Of a stretch of DNA of 64,000 bases, positions 22,401-36,041 are shown piece after piece. Position 1 is the stretch's first letter, and every line of letters begins with the position of its first letter. Source of the DNA: Epinephelus fuscoguttatus (taxonomy: Eukaryota > Chordata > Actinopteri > Perciformes > Serranidae); the NCBI RefSeq assembly GCF_011397635.1, contig NC_064773.1:28495449-28559448 (forward strand). The letters are read 5' to 3'. A program made the translations under genes and the position numbers. The notes under the pieces were generated by a model. The model made no database searches, was not told where the DNA came from, and was given only the letters and a program-made list of their open reading frames with translations.

Positions 22401-25400
22401 CATGCTACCACTAGCTAGAGTTCTTAGTACGCCTGCTATTTAATCTAACTTACCACCACTTATGGCTGTTACCACTAATACAATGACTGATAGAACTACT
22501 AATTCAGTGCTGACACTACCCATTAACTGACTAAGGGATTTGGTCCTTAGGTCAAAGATTGCTAACATTACAGTAGATATTTAAGCCAAAACTGAAATAC
22601 ATTTGGCGAACAGGTGAAAGCTTTAGCTTACAACCATTGCCTCAACATTACTTAATGACTATGCAACATATTCTTGAGACGACGTGATTTAAGGAACAGT
22701 TTGACAATTTGGAAAATGCATTTATTTGCTTTGTTGCTGAGAGTTAGATTCATTTACATGTTACCAAGACATTTACTGTAGATATTACATCAACAATACA
22801 GTATCTGCTGGGTGTGCCACTAATACAGTGAGCAAAAATGGTCCTGTGGGCCTGAAGTGTTGAATCCCCCTCCAAATCAGTGTGACATATTCATTCATTT
22901 TACTGGCCCGGCTTGCTTCTGAAACACTATACATGTGGTCATAAATCTCCAAATGGTGTCAGCGAATGTTTCCTGAGGGCCCAGAGTGATTTAGAGGATT
23001 TTTTATTTTGCCAGAAGGCATGAGAGCATGTCAGAATGTCTCTTGTTACGACTTACATCAAAGAACTACAAAATACTTGTCTAGTTTGAGTGAAGAGTCT
23101 CTGAGACAGTGAATCAGAGTTAGAAACTCATGCTTAAAGTCTCTCTCTTTTCTTTACAAAGGAGCTATAGGTTTATCTAGAGGGGGGAAACAAACATATG
23201 AAGTTCTTACACAAAGTGCAGACGCTCACATCTGAAAAACATGTAATTCTGTGTACCCACCATCCACTACAGGTACCATAGTCCCTTCAATTATTATTTT
23301 ATAAGAGCAACCACCTTTGTTTTCCCTCTAAATGCTCAACACTTCGTTTCCATTCATTTAACCGTGGATCTGCTTTGGGAATTCCACACCTCAAGCCTTG
23401 TTTTCCATAGGAGGACCAGAGGTGCTGCAGCTTTACCTGATTCAAGCAGTTTTATTTTATTACTGCTTAGTTTCTGCTCCCAGAAATTCTTCCTGAATTA
23501 CACTAATAGGCCCCAAGTGTATTGCCAAATCTGTGATCTTTAAACAAAAAGCCATTCTTTTGCAAGAATTCCTTAACATCTGCAATAGATATTAACAGTG
23601 TCTGTATGTTTTCAATATATTATTAGAGATTAGATAATTGGAAATTTGGTAAAAGGAAATATTTCTGTACTGCGGTCATCTATCTGATCAATTTAGGAGA
23701 CCCCTGTATGAATAGCCTTTATTTTTTAATTCCATTTAGGAGTAAAAGTGAATTGATTTTTACTTTTATCTTGCACTTAAGTCAAGGTTTTGCTTTGGGA
23801 ATTTGTCCCATTTGCTTTACTGGGCTTTGTTAATTACAAAAATTTGACTAATTTGTCCACAGACCACAATCCCAATAGCTGTAGGTCATTTTTTTTTTTT
23901 AAATATATCACAAGCTGTTATCATTCCATGACTGTCCACCATCCTATTCTCCCACAAATCCCATTTTACTAAGTGTCTTTCTCATTGTATCATTAATACC
24001 GACCTTAAAACTGAAGCTTGAGATGCCTGCACTTCTTTAAATGTTCTTCTTGGTGCTTCTTAGACTTCCTTGAGTTATCGCTGCATCCTTGACGAAATCT
24101 GGCACTTCCATTTTAAGATTTCTCCTTTTGCTCAAAGCAGCTCTCAGTGTGATTCTGTGCAGTCTCCGGCCTTTAGAAAAGGCTTTGTCACCCTTACTAG
24201 ACCCATGGCAAACATATTCCTTTCTCACTTCTTTTGGAATTTCTTTGGATAAAGGCATAGTTTCATTGTAGGAACTTTGTGGTGACGGCTTCACTGTTGG
24301 GAAAAGAGATTCAATGAGGCCCACATTCAGCAGAGCTGGCTGCAATCAAGCCTGGCTGTGTGCAATCAGCTGAAGGCAACTAACAATCAGTCAGGGTAAT
24401 TGGCTGATGGTGAATGGGGCAAGACCATTTTCACATGAGTGAGATGAAGATATTCCCTTTGTCTAATCCACATTTTGTCAATCTATCTATTACCATTCAT
24501 TGTGAAAAAAAATATCCAGTAGAGAAACAGGTTTTCCCAGCACTGCGTCTGCACACATGGCTTCAATTTATGTCCAAATATAACCGTCTCTCATATATTT
24601 TCCAGTTATTCATTCAGATCATGGTCTGATCTTTCATCACAACAGCTGGCCTTGTCATCATCCATTTAATTAGAATAATGCTGAAACTGACAGTCATCAG
24701 TCTGAAGAGGCTATGTCAGATTATTGCTTGAGGCTGATTCAATATTCCTCTATCAAGCGCTCTGTTGTTATGGACCTTTCAAAACAAATAGCATGACTAG
24801 AAAATAATGAAGCTGAGGTTTGTTGGTGACAGCGCAGGGCTCTGTTTTCCTTCACTGCACATATTATCTTAACAGCGGGGGACTTGAATCAAACACACGT
24901 CGGTTTAACTGAAAACCAGACTCACTGTGTCTCTGTACATTAAAGTCTTTAATTAGACGTAAATAAGCCTATACCCTCCTTAAAGGGGTTAATTTTGTGG
25001 TTAAACCTTTTAATTAAATCAAATTAATCATGCTATTCTGCTCCCACTGTCACCATGTAATTCCACTGTGGTGAGACTTGTCGTGATATCATGAGAGAGG
25101 TCATGAGGGTCGCAGGTTTCATAACCAGCAGACTTTATGTGACGCTGTGCTGAATCATGCTTGCTACCTCATTGTGTGGCTCTGTAACAGTTTCAGCCTA
25201 AAGCATTAAAATGTTTTTTTTGTCTTTCACCTATAATAAATACTCAATTTGATATCAAAGTGTTTTGTAATCTCTAATTAGGTGCTACTGGGTCCAATCT
25301 GGCATCAGAAGCAGGAGAGAAGTGTAGAAAATGAAAGCCTTCAGCAGTTATGTTGTGTATATATTTACTCTGTTTGCATTATCATATATGTTGTAGAACT

Positions 25401-26340
25401 TGTGGTAATTGTGCACCACAATTTTCTTTTCTCATGCGTAATTTCTACCGTAAAACACTGGGTTGTCTGTCTTTATCCTTTGGATCACAGACGTCAGCCA
25501 TGTTGTATGTTAGCAGTTATTATCAGGATGTGGTTTGTGGTGGCTTTGAACAGTGCTGCACTGGTCAGCGTTGTCTCTGTGCAACAGACTTTACTGATGC
25601 ATTGACACATTGGCCCCTCTTTTGGCTTCTCTCTGAGCTACAGATGTTTTCCCTGCTTGTAAGGCAGACATGAACAAGTCATCATCTATTACACTATGTG
25701 ACCAGCAGGGAGCAGGATAACTGCAAGTTTGGACAGACTGACACAGCAGTGATGAAGCATTCACAGTATACAAAGCCACATACACACCCAAAAAAGCAAA
25801 GTGTCCACCCATTTGGGCAGTTATTTAAGTCTAGTCTTTCTACGTAATTTTCTGAAATCCTGACAGAAGGACAAGCTCCTTTATTCCTGTGGAGTTTTAG
25901 ACACATTTAGCACCACACAGCTGCACTCGCTCAATGCCACACAATCAGGAGTCCTGCACTCAATGACGAATCTTCCTATAGGCGAAATAGGCATCAACGT
26001 AGGGTGCCACCCTTTCTGACATTCAGAAAAATCAAACATAAGGAAATTTGGTGAAGTGTTTGTAGGCGGCTTTAGAGTAAGAGAAAATGAAAAGGCAAAA
26101 GCCATCTGAAGTGCAGTACAAAAACAAGATGAACAGACAGATCCAACCACACAGCCATCAAAAGGTGTGCTCTCCAGTGTCCTTTAGTTTTGAGCAGAGA
26201 AATCCAGGCTCTAAAGGCAATCCTCATAAAAGCTTTCATGACATTTAAAGTCAGAGCTATTGGCCCAAAACATAGGGCATGCCCTTTGAGGTATAATACA
26301 CCACATCTTCATCGTAGGTTTCTGTTACCTCTATAGTTAC
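22401..26340. other. Intergenic between E2f7 and csrp2
   Basis: A MITE remnant starts TTTAAGGAACAGTTTGACA at about 22688 and continues to about 22765, of the same family as the one at 60500-60690. The stretch at 24640-24990 looks like conserved non-coding DNA. No gene was found. Confidence 0.4.
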
Positions 26341-26357
26341 CCTTCATGTGTAGACAG

Positions 26358-27164
26358 CAGTGGTGCCCCTAAGCGAGGCCCATGGTCACCCTGGTGCAAT
26401 TGCTGCCCCTTACCTCTCACTGGCAAATATAATTGGAGGTGGATATTATTGTCTTTAAAAGGCTGTGGCGCACTAATCTTTTTAGCTAGTGCAAAGTGGT
26501 ATCTTGCGAACCTAGAAAACTAAAGGCACCTGTTTGTAGGTTGTCAGAATGGGGCTAAATTAAACTCTAAAGTTAGGCTAAATTTTTTTGGGGCTTTCCT
26601 CAAAGGGGTCCCCTGAACTCTCACCTCAAGATATCTGAATAAAAAATGGATTCCATGGTCAATTGTTGCCAGAGGTCTGCTGAAATGTGGTTAAAAATCG
26701 AGGTCATGGCTAAAAACACAGAAATTGTCCAAACACATTGTAGCTGCAACCAACTTGAGGCGTGTTTGACACAACACCTTAACATTTACGTTTGAAATCA
26801 GTTGACTCCGCTCCTCAACACTGAAGACAAAGGTTTATGATCCCCTTCTGCTACTGTTTCTCGGTGAGTTGTGTTTTTTTTTTAATTTTCTAAAAATGTC
26901 CGACCAGTTTCAGAACTTAATGTGACCTTTGTTTTTTCCGAGTGTAATCAATTGAAACAGAGATAAACAGGGCAAATTACAGGGATTTGTACAGTGTAGT
27001 CTTTGCCTACAGTTGCCTGCCCTCCAGCACACAGATGTATAATGTCATACGCAAAGGCGCTATTCCTAAAATTCAGTTATGGCATTTGGTTTCGGTGTGC
27101 CACCTCAAGATTTTCAGTGGCCCCATCTGGCCATCCCTATGGAAAATTTCTAGGGGCACCACTG
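26358..27164. mobile_element. hAT-type element, 807 bp
   Basis: Termini CAGTGGTGCCCCTAAG (left) and CTAGGGGCACCACTG (right) are inverted copies. They are flanked by 8-bp duplications GTAGACAG (26350-26357) and GTAGACGG (27165-27172), 7 of 8 identical. No transposase was recognised inside, so it is non-autonomous. It ends about 430 bp before the csrp2 leader exon. Confidence 0.85.
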
Positions 27165-27479
27165 GTAGACGGAAGAATAATTCAACACTCCTCACACGCT
27201 CTGCCCCTGTAAATCTTTGGGAGGAAATCATATCTGTCTTTTATAACCCTTTTATAAACATCAAAGCTGCCACTGTACATACGTTTTTATTTTTGAATTT
27301 ATTAAAGGCAAGGGTGTTTTTCTTTTAAATAAAGCCATAAAACAAGGCCATCTTTTAATGCGAGTATGAAACTAAATTGATCCTTTTCTCTGATTTGAGA
27401 GTCTAGCCTTTAAAACCCTTACACGTGAGCTGTCCAAGAGCCTATTACACAAACATGCTTGTTTTCGTGTGAGAGTGCA

Positions 27480-27610
27480 GCAATGACTCACGGTCCTGTC
27501 TTGAAAGTCATTCATAATTTCTGACAGCACCTGAAGGCAGCAGTGTTGAGTTCACGCCCCCTGAAACCCCTCCTTCCACTGACACGGTAAAAATGCGGAG
27601 TATGTGGCAC
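27480..27610 (+). promoter_or_regulatory. Putative csrp2 promoter
   Basis: It lies upstream of the inferred non-coding exon. A consensus AP-1 site TGACTCA is at 27484-27490, and there are CACCC/GC-type motifs (CACGCCCCC, CCCCTCC) around 27554-27575. No clear TATA box or CArG box was seen. The start site is inferred only. Confidence 0.35.
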
Positions 27611-27723
27611 TGTAGTGTCAGTGTAGTAAAGTCTGCTGCAGAGGAGCTACAGGGCTGTCCGGATACACAGAGAGCATAGCTGGAGCCTTTTTAAATTCAG
27701 ACCCTGCCTTTAAAAACACTACG
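27600..27723 (+). other. csrp2: csrp2 non-coding exon 1 (candidate 5' UTR)
   Basis: A strong donor, ACG|GTAAGG, is at 27724, and the sequence before it changes from GC-richer promoter-like DNA. The first coding exon starts at 31519, 11 nt before the ATG, so a separate leader exon is needed. This is the best candidate I see; the intron would be 3.8 kb. Confidence 0.45.
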
Positions 27724-29400
27724 GTAAGGTAACTTTTTAAATTTAAATTCCAACGTATTTGTTTAAACTTAATGTTGTAGATTTCAGACTGTTTTACTGA
27801 CTGAGACAAGCACTTGTAATTAACGTTACTGAATATATTTAATTTGTTCTTTGAAGAGCAAATGTAAATTCGTATTTCTTTTAACGCTGCGTTGTACGTT
27901 ATAACAAACTAGCTTTTAAAGTTTTAAGTGAATAGTTTTATTTTAGCAGTGCCTAAGAAACTGTCTCAGTTTGTCAGTAGCTAAAGTTAGCTAACGTTAG
28001 TTAAAAGCCAAATTATCAGGCTAACAAGTCAAACAGTAACGTTACCTGAAGAACTAAGGGCTAACGTTAGCATAAAAACATGCTAAACTAAATAAATTAT
28101 ATCTACGGTCTTATAAGGTTAGTAGTAACAGGTTAACACTGTTTTGGGTTAAAATGTCATATGTATGTTATTTTATTTTATATATATGTATAGCTACATA
28201 ACGTCGCGTTGAAATACATTAACATTAGCAATAACGTTACACTTTTGTGAGGTTACCCACTGGCATTTTATAAAGCTAACGACATAACTGAATTCAACCT
28301 TATCTAAATTTATTTTGATTTAATCAGTTAAAGACAGTGACATAATTAAATAGCTGCTAGTGACATTCAGCTGATAAACTTGGTCCAGCTGTTACTGTTG
28401 GGTCAATGTGGTTACAAAGGTCAGAGAGGTTACTCTGAGTATTGGCCATAGTTTTCTGAAAAGCTATGCAACAAGAGCCAGGATAAAACTTCAATTAAAA
28501 ATCTGATGTGAGTTAATTTAACGGCAGTAATGTGCTCTAGAGTTTCCAAAAGTTTCAAATTTCATTAGTTGTGGTTCAGTGGAACATTTTAATGTCCAGC
28601 GATGATCTCAGAGCTGTTTCAGATTCTTCTCTGGGCATTATCAGTGAAGACTGACTGAAATTTGTCAAGTTTTAAGACAATGAATATTAGTACAAATATT
28701 TGTCTGTGGCAACTTCAACCTAATCACTTTTTGGATAATAATCATCATCTTTGTCCTTATACAGACTAATACTCATAATAATGCAATAATGACTAATTAT
28801 ACAGTTGTCATGCCATTTCGTCATTCAGAGTCACAAAACACATTCTGTGTAACAGATTCTATAAATCAGTAAGTGAGCAAAATCAATTTAATGGCATTTA
28901 AATAAAATTTGGTTCCTTACAAAAACTTTTTGGTGACAGATGGGTAAAACCTAGTGGTTGTAATGATGTTGCCAAAGTAAGAATTACAATTACAACTGAT
29001 AATTTGGGGGGTTTGAATTGTGATTCTGAAAAGGTTGTAGAACTGATACAGCTGTTAATATGTCTTAGATTATTTCTTTGCATATAAACTGTTATTTCAC
29101 GCCGAATTACAAATTTTAAGGGTCGCTTTCTGTGAATCATGTTAAAAACATCTAATAGGTATTGTTTTAGCTAAAAAATAATAAAATTGCACATAATACA
29201 TTTCAGTGTACAGTAACAAGGCTAAATTGTATTACACTTAATTGTTGTATGCTCGAAAACCCTATTTAGTCTCTGACACTAATATCATGAATAAATCAAA
29301 GACACATATCTGAATCCTTAACTTTAGTGTAGCTATGATCCCTGAACTCTGTGAAACTTTAGATTGACATTCGACAAACACCAACCTTCTCATCACACCC
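27724..29400 (+). other. csrp2 intron 1, left part
   Basis: AT-rich, with dense short GCTAACGTTAGC-type motifs at 27980-28080. No exon was found. Confidence 0.45.
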
Positions 29401-29428
29401 CCCTGAGGGAACTTTAAGTTTATTTATC

Positions 29429-29761
29429 TTACTTTATTAATCCCCCTGAAGGGGAAATCCAATGTTTTCACTCTGGCTTGTCAATTACACACAGGTCTGA
29501 AAGACACACACATGCACAAACAGGACCTATACATGCACAAAGTGGAGAGATCTCAGAATGAGGGGGCTGCCCTTGATCAGGCGCCCCGAGCGGTTGGGGT
29601 TGGGTGCCTTGCTCAAGGGCACCTCGGCAGTGCCCAGGAGGTGAACTGGCACCTCTCCAGCCACCAGTCCATGCTCCATATTTGGTCTGAATGGGGACTC
29701 GAACAGGCGACCCTCTGGTTCCCAACCCAAGTCCCTATGGACTGAGCTACTGCTGCCCCAG
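29429..29761 (-). mobile_element. tRNA-derived SINE with L2-like tail
   Basis: On the - strand it begins with a tRNA-like head (TAGCTCAGTCCATAGGGAC as A box, TGTTCGAGTCCCC as B box). The body contains CACCTCCTGGGCACTGCCGA. It ends in GGGGGATTAATAAAGTAAG, the hairpin-like tail that I associate with L2-clade LINEs and the SINEs they mobilise. The length, 333 bp, fits a full copy. Confidence 0.8.
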
Positions 29762-30414
29762 GGGTAATGTTAGTGGTTTTATGATGCCTTGTCAAGCTCA
29801 GGCCTGTTCTACAGTCTCTAATCCAGCTGGGAGGAGGACTAAAGCGACTGACAAGATTAATAGTTTCAACTGCTCTGTGTTTTCTTTTCAATTAATTAAG
29901 AGTAACGGTGCTTTTAAATTTCAGTCTCTAAAGTATGGTATGACAGCGGACTTGCTTCACGGTGATAGAAGAGGAAAGTTCTTAAAATGTTAAATTTGTC
30001 TCGTATGGAACCTCACTGACGCCCTCGTGTCACATTTTTAAAGGGGAGTGAGCCTGTAATTACAGACAGATGCACATGTGAGTCAGGGAGTGACTGGGTG
30101 CATCATGTGGGTGCTGTGTGGTAACAACAGTGTTTACTTCACGCTCACAATTCTTTGCTGTTTGTGTCTTGCATTCACAGTCCATCAGACAACATAAGGC
30201 ATAAAGCATGGCGCCCTGAAACATTCCTTTGGGTATTAGTCTGCCTTGTTGTTTAAGCCCACCTCTTTTGCATTGTTTTTTTTTTTTTTTTCAGGGTGGC
30301 AGTGGTGGCCCAGAGCAGTGGTTTTCAATTCAGCCATATGCAACTTTAGAAATGCAGCAATACAGATTCTCAAAGGCAGATGTAGTTACTGCAATATGGA
30401 GCAAGCAACTGTGC

Positions 30415-31158
30415 TTTGAAACTCCAGTGTGTAAGATTTTGTGTAAGATTCCAGTGAGGTGAGGATTGCAGATTGCAACCAGCTGAAACTTTTCCTGGTA
30501 AGAATTCCTTCGGTATTCATTGTCGAAGAGGTATTTACCAGGAGCCAAATTATCCACAGAGGGGTTCTCCTCTCCAAAACAAACAGACCAGGTGATTAAA
30601 ACTGTAAAAAACACAGAATAAAGCAGTTTCATGTTACAAATCAGTGTTTCTCCCAAGCTGTTTGGCTCATCACAGAGAGCCAGCTGCCCAGCACCTGCTA
30701 ATGTGTGCTCACCTTTTTTTTCTGATAACTTAAGATCCAGACATTCCAAAGGTCTTTACCAGGGGCTGAATTATCTGCAGAGGTGTCCCCTCTCCAAAGG
30801 AAGGGACCTGGTTATTTAAACTGGTAAAAACACTGAATAAAGTAGTTTCACGTTAAAGAAATGGTGTTTTACTGACGCTGTTCATCGCAGAGGGGCTGCT
30901 AACTATAGTGGCTGACGTGAAAACACAAAAACTTTCTATCTAGAATCAGTGTTTGGTTTTCCCACTCTGGGCTACTGTAGAAACGTGGTGGTGAAACATG
31001 GTGATCAATGCAGATGAGGACCTGCTCCATACGTAGACACAAACGTAAGGTAACTAAAACACATTGCTTTTCAGGCGATTAAATACTACAGAAAACATAC
31101 TTAATATATTCCAATTCTGCATATATATTTCCCTAAATCCTACACACTGGACCTTTAA
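30415..31158. mobile_element. TTAA-type inverted-repeat element with internal duplication
   Basis: The left end TTTGAAACTCCAGTGTGTAA and right end CCTACACACTGGACCTTTAA are inverted and degenerate. Inside, a block (TTTACCAGGAGC..., near 30530-30650) is repeated about 215 bp later (TTTACCAGGGGC..., near 30755-30870). The right half is related to the element at 50582. It lies within csrp2 intron 1. Confidence 0.7.
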
Positions 31159-31529
31159 AATATGGTGAGTACTCACTGACTTTTTTTTTTAAGGAAAAGT
31201 GATTAAAACAGCAATTAGACCATCATGGGAATCAGCAACATGCTCCCCTCCACCAAAAACTACTGTTTATGTGCATTTGTGCAAAGCATTTACCCTCAGC
31301 AGAGTGTATCGGTTACTATGATTATGGTTACTCACCGTTCCACTTGGTGCAACCTCAAAGTGGAAACGTGTGTGAGAATGAATGGCGATGGGTGTTGCTG
31401 AAAAATACGTCATTTTATGGTCATCTTTCTTTTGTGAATGAAGCCAGAACAGGAGCAGACAAGTAACCCTGCCTCTGATTCTTCAGCCTCTCACATCATC
31501 TCTTTTTTACCTTCTTAGAACCACAAACA

Positions 31530-31641
31530 ATGCCAAACTGGGGAGGAGGCAACAAGTGTGCAGCGTGCCGTGGGACAGTTTACCACGCTGAGGAAGTGCA
31601 GTGTGACGGGAAGTGTTTCCACAAATGCTGTTTTCTTTGCA
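31530..31641 (+). CDS. csrp2: csrp2 coding exon 1 (LIM1, first finger)
   Basis: Residues 1-37, [15 protein letters not shown] through CFLC, with six of the LIM1 zinc ligand region residues up to C37. The acceptor TTCTTAG is 11 nt upstream of the ATG. The donor is GTAAGT, phase 1. Confidence 0.95.
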
Positions 31642-34600
31642 GTAAGTACAGCTGTAACACCTAGAGATCAAATTTAAAGGAAGATAGCGGTGTTTTGCAT
31701 GTTTTAGCCCAGTGGTTCTCAAATGGTGTGCCGTGATGCCAATCCAGGTGTGTTGTGGGCTTTTGTGATAACCACACATTGCAATATTCATCTGGCTGTG
31801 TCAGTATGTTGTGCGCACCCATTTTCTGATAAAGAGGCAATCTGTCCTCTTTGAGTTGGTTTGCAGTGTAGACAGTTGCCAATGCTGGAATAGCAACTTT
31901 CTCTGCAGGATTCTCTGCCACTGAATCGGGCTTTCACCATCTGAAGCGACATGTACACGCATCTGCATTTGTAGAACAGCTAGTAGAACGCCCTCTCTCT
32001 GAAATGACCTGTGATTGGTCAAAGTCTCCCACCACTGGCTAGATTTTCTAAAGCCTATAAAAGTCAAGAGGAGGTGCGGACGTCTAGTGTTCTCTCAGTC
32101 CACTTCAAACACAATACGTTCAAAGGTTATTATGGGAGGTTTTGCCCAATAAAGCCAAAAATTAAACTGTCTACTAACTCCAGCTTTAAAATGAGAGCCA
32201 ACTCCTAAGTCTCAGATGTCTGAGTTTTCCCATTAGCAAATTGTGGACAAACACATTTGTTTTTTGCTTTGAAGAAGAAAGTCTCAGACAGCTAAGACAT
32301 TTTAGTAGCGGTTGCCCAACTTTGCCAAAAGTCTTAAGTGTAATTATATTCTCAAAAGACCTGTCAAGAGCAGATATTCTTCAAACTGCACATATTATTT
32401 GTTTTTATAATACAGTAAAGGACATCTGTTTGACCGTTTATGCTGTGTTATTATATTCTTGGTTGAAACAGCAGAGAGCTATGAAAGATCAGGAGACAGA
32501 CTGGTAAACTCAGTTTCACCTCTCCGCAGCTCATCAAAGGGAGCTCTCCCTGACATCTCTCTCACTGGTCATCGGTTGTTGATTTCACGCCGCATTATTA
32601 TCAGTTTGTTGGACGGGTGGGCAGCTTGTCCTGCTCCTGAACCGTCCTTGAAATGTCAGTGAAGATGTTCCAGCAAAGAGCTCGTACAGAGACTGGGATT
32701 ATACAGACGCTTTCATTTAGCTGCTATCAGGAGAACACCAAAGCAATCTGAGCCACAAAAGATGAGTTTATTTTTTCCAGCGGCTCTCATACAAAGGCAG
32801 CTTTGTTAAACACTCCCACTGTGGAGATGTTGAGCGGGGGAACTTGGTGTCCTTGGCTCTCAGTTGCCCTTTCCACCAGTGTCTCTGTTTGACATTTTTT
32901 GACATTTAACACTTTTCATTTCTGTGTATGAGAGGCAGCTATATACTGACAGAAATGTTACACATTTGCAAACAGAGGCTCATATGACTCTTGGTGCTTT
33001 CTTTTTGATTTGCTTATACTCTATACCAGCGGCGACGCGTGAAGATGAATGACCTAACTGTAGTGGAGGGGAACTTGAAATACTTGTGACAGAAATAAAA
33101 AGAAACCATAACAATTGCAAAGAAGATGGTGAAACAAATATGAGGATTTAGGAGCGCCTGATTGGACATAGAGAGATTTTCTAAAAAGCTGGCAAAGCTT
33201 TTATTTTGAAAGCATTACGAGATCAGAGAGACATGAGTGGAGTCATTTTTTTCAGCTAGTTGTATGAAATCTTAAACCAGAAACAGACGGTCACACAGTG
33301 CAGGCTGGTGTGTGAAGAATTCAGCTAATCCCAGAAGTCAGTGTGCAGTCTTAAGCCACTGAAATGCTTTTATTTTTTTAAACAAAGCCTTCTTTACTTG
33401 GTACAAACCTGCCAAAAACTGATCTCTCCAACAGCTACTAGAGAGTTTTAATCTAATGGATCCCACACTGACATCAGAAAAACTAGTTATGCTGAAAATC
33501 TGGCTAAATGCATTGGATGTTCAAAGGTTTGTAACCTGAAAGGGTTTGAAGTGTCAGTTGACACTTTAAGGTCTCAGATCCTCACTTTAAGAATTAAAAC
33601 AAAACTTATTCCAATGTTCTAAGTCTCACAACTTCCTCTATTCATACACAGTTTACTCAGACTGCTTTTCGTGCAGTGTGGCTAACACATCAGGTGACAT
33701 CTCTCAGTTTTATACACTTGACTGGACTTCTGTTTCAACTGACCTTTTCGGCTCACACTTCAACACCTTTCATTGCTTGACATTCAAACTGAAGTTTCCT
33801 CTTCAATCTAAATTGACATTTCAACTACATTAGGTTCTTACACATGAACTGAAACGTCAGCATCTCTCAGCCCTTCATTTTAATTGCCACTTCAACTTCT
33901 ATCAGTATTATGAACGTTTTCAACAGCGAGCACACTTCATTTTAGCCTTTTCTATTCAAAAGTAATATTTTACAGCATGGTCCTATTTCTTCTTAAACCC
34001 AAGACTTAACAGAACATTTCAGTGACATCGTGATCACAGGAAAATACTGTATTTCTTTGTGAAGTGACACCATTCCACTAATGTCACTGCCTCTGTGTGT
34101 GTGTGTCCTTAGTGGTCTGCAGGAAGGGATTAGACAGCACAACACTGGCTATTCATGGCGAGGAGATCTACTGCAAGTCATGCTACGGGAAGAAGTATGG
34201 CCCTAAAGGCTACGGCTACGGCCAGGGGGCGGGCACGCTCAACATGGACCGAGGAGAGCGGCTGGGAATCAAACACGAAGAGTAAGTTGAGTACTGTGAT
34301 TAAGATGATTATTTCATTCATGGTGGAAACAAAGTTATCTGCTAAAGTATGCCATGTGGTCAGAAGTCATATGTTTTAAATGGTATTACATGGTGTTGGG
34401 CAGTATGACGCAGGATGTAAACAGCAATACTTCCATAATTGTCATGTAATCCATCATCGCTGTATATGCTGTTGCTCAGCGTTGTGTTGTGCTTCTGTCT
34501 TCCTGTTTGTCGCCCGCCATGCTTCGTCAGAGCTGTGTTGCTATCCACTCCTGTTCTGCAGTGTTCCATCTGATTGGATTATAAAATGCTGTATAAGATG

Positions 34601-36004
34601 TACAAATTTAGAAACAGTTTGACAGTAAATGCCCCGCAGTGCTGTTTTATTCAATTTCATAGATTCAGTCCAATACAAATGACATCTTGAAATGTCTGAA
34701 TAAAGGATCATTCTTCAGACTTAATTGCACAAGGGCTTGCCAAGAGTTTTACAAGGTCAGTGAGTTCAGTGGCGCACTTTGTGTAATGATGTTTATCAGC
34801 TGTGGCTGTTGACTATGACAGTGCTATTGTCCACAAGCAACATGCATTCATCAGGCTGAATCTGAAATAGAAATACTTAAACTTGAAAAATTGCATTTAA
34901 TGTAGAATTCATGAAAGCTAATGTCAATTACAGACGTGGACAAAATGCTTGGAAAAAAACAAAAAAAAAACTTTACCAGAGATAAGCATGAACATGAAGG
35001 AGGGAGAATTGCTGGATGAGTGAGTAAAATGCAGTAAGAGCTGCTGCTGTATGGCGGAGTGATTAGAGAGATTGTACAGTTATCTAAAACAAATTTTGCT
35101 CTTGAACAAGACAGTGAACACATACAAGGTCAAAACTGTCTATGAAATCCTCTGCTGCCCTCCTGCTCTGCCCTGCATCCTTCTCTGTCTCTCACTGCCT
35201 GAACCACACATTGTTTTGAGAAAGCAAAGAAACCTTGGCGGTAATATTGGCATATAGTCTACCACTTTATCAGATCCAGCTTGGCTGCAACAGATCTTGG
35301 CTGGTTTGGTGAACAGTGTAGATCCAAGAAGAGAAAAGTCAAAGCAGGTGTCTGAAATTCAGAGTAAGGATCTTGGAGGTTAATACATCATCTGATAGGT
35401 CGGGTTCATTGCGTTCTGAGCACTCATAGTGCAAACTGACTTCCACTTCTGAGACCTGAGTCTGTATACTCATACACATAGCCCTCATTTACCTTTCCAT
35501 GCAAAGCTCGGCATTTATCAATGTTGACGGAGTGGAGGCTACGGTCAAATCTTACGTCAGGTCTCAACTCATGTACAAGTTTGAGTCAGCCTGGACTTGC
35601 AATGCAGCATAGTTTATCTGGAATTGTTATTAGATCACATTCTAAGTGGCAGCTTAGTATTTGCAGCCACATATTAATCACTTAAAGTGTAAAGATGATG
35701 GGAATTTTTTTTTGTAAAGGCCTGCATCGACATGTTCTTTTTGGGACTGGCCTCAGACTGGCCAAAGGCCGCCGTTTACCACTGGTGCCCGGTCTAATTT
35801 ATCTGGAACTTTTTATATGTATTAAAACATTATTAAAAATAAATAAGTAAATCCTGCAACAGTGTAATTATTTAAATACTAGTAGCCTATAGTGATTCAA
35901 TTTTAACAAGTGTCCACCACCTGATGTACCCAAATGGAACCTGATACATGCAGCCACACGCTCCTCCGTCTAGGTCAATTATATGCTTATATATGAATAT
36001 TATA

Positions 36005-36041
<37 letters not shown>

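Noticed and set aside
30330-30749. 139-codon open frame on the - strand
   Set aside because: It spans the left half of the TTAA-type repeat and unrelated flank. No domain was recognised and the boundaries do not follow the element.
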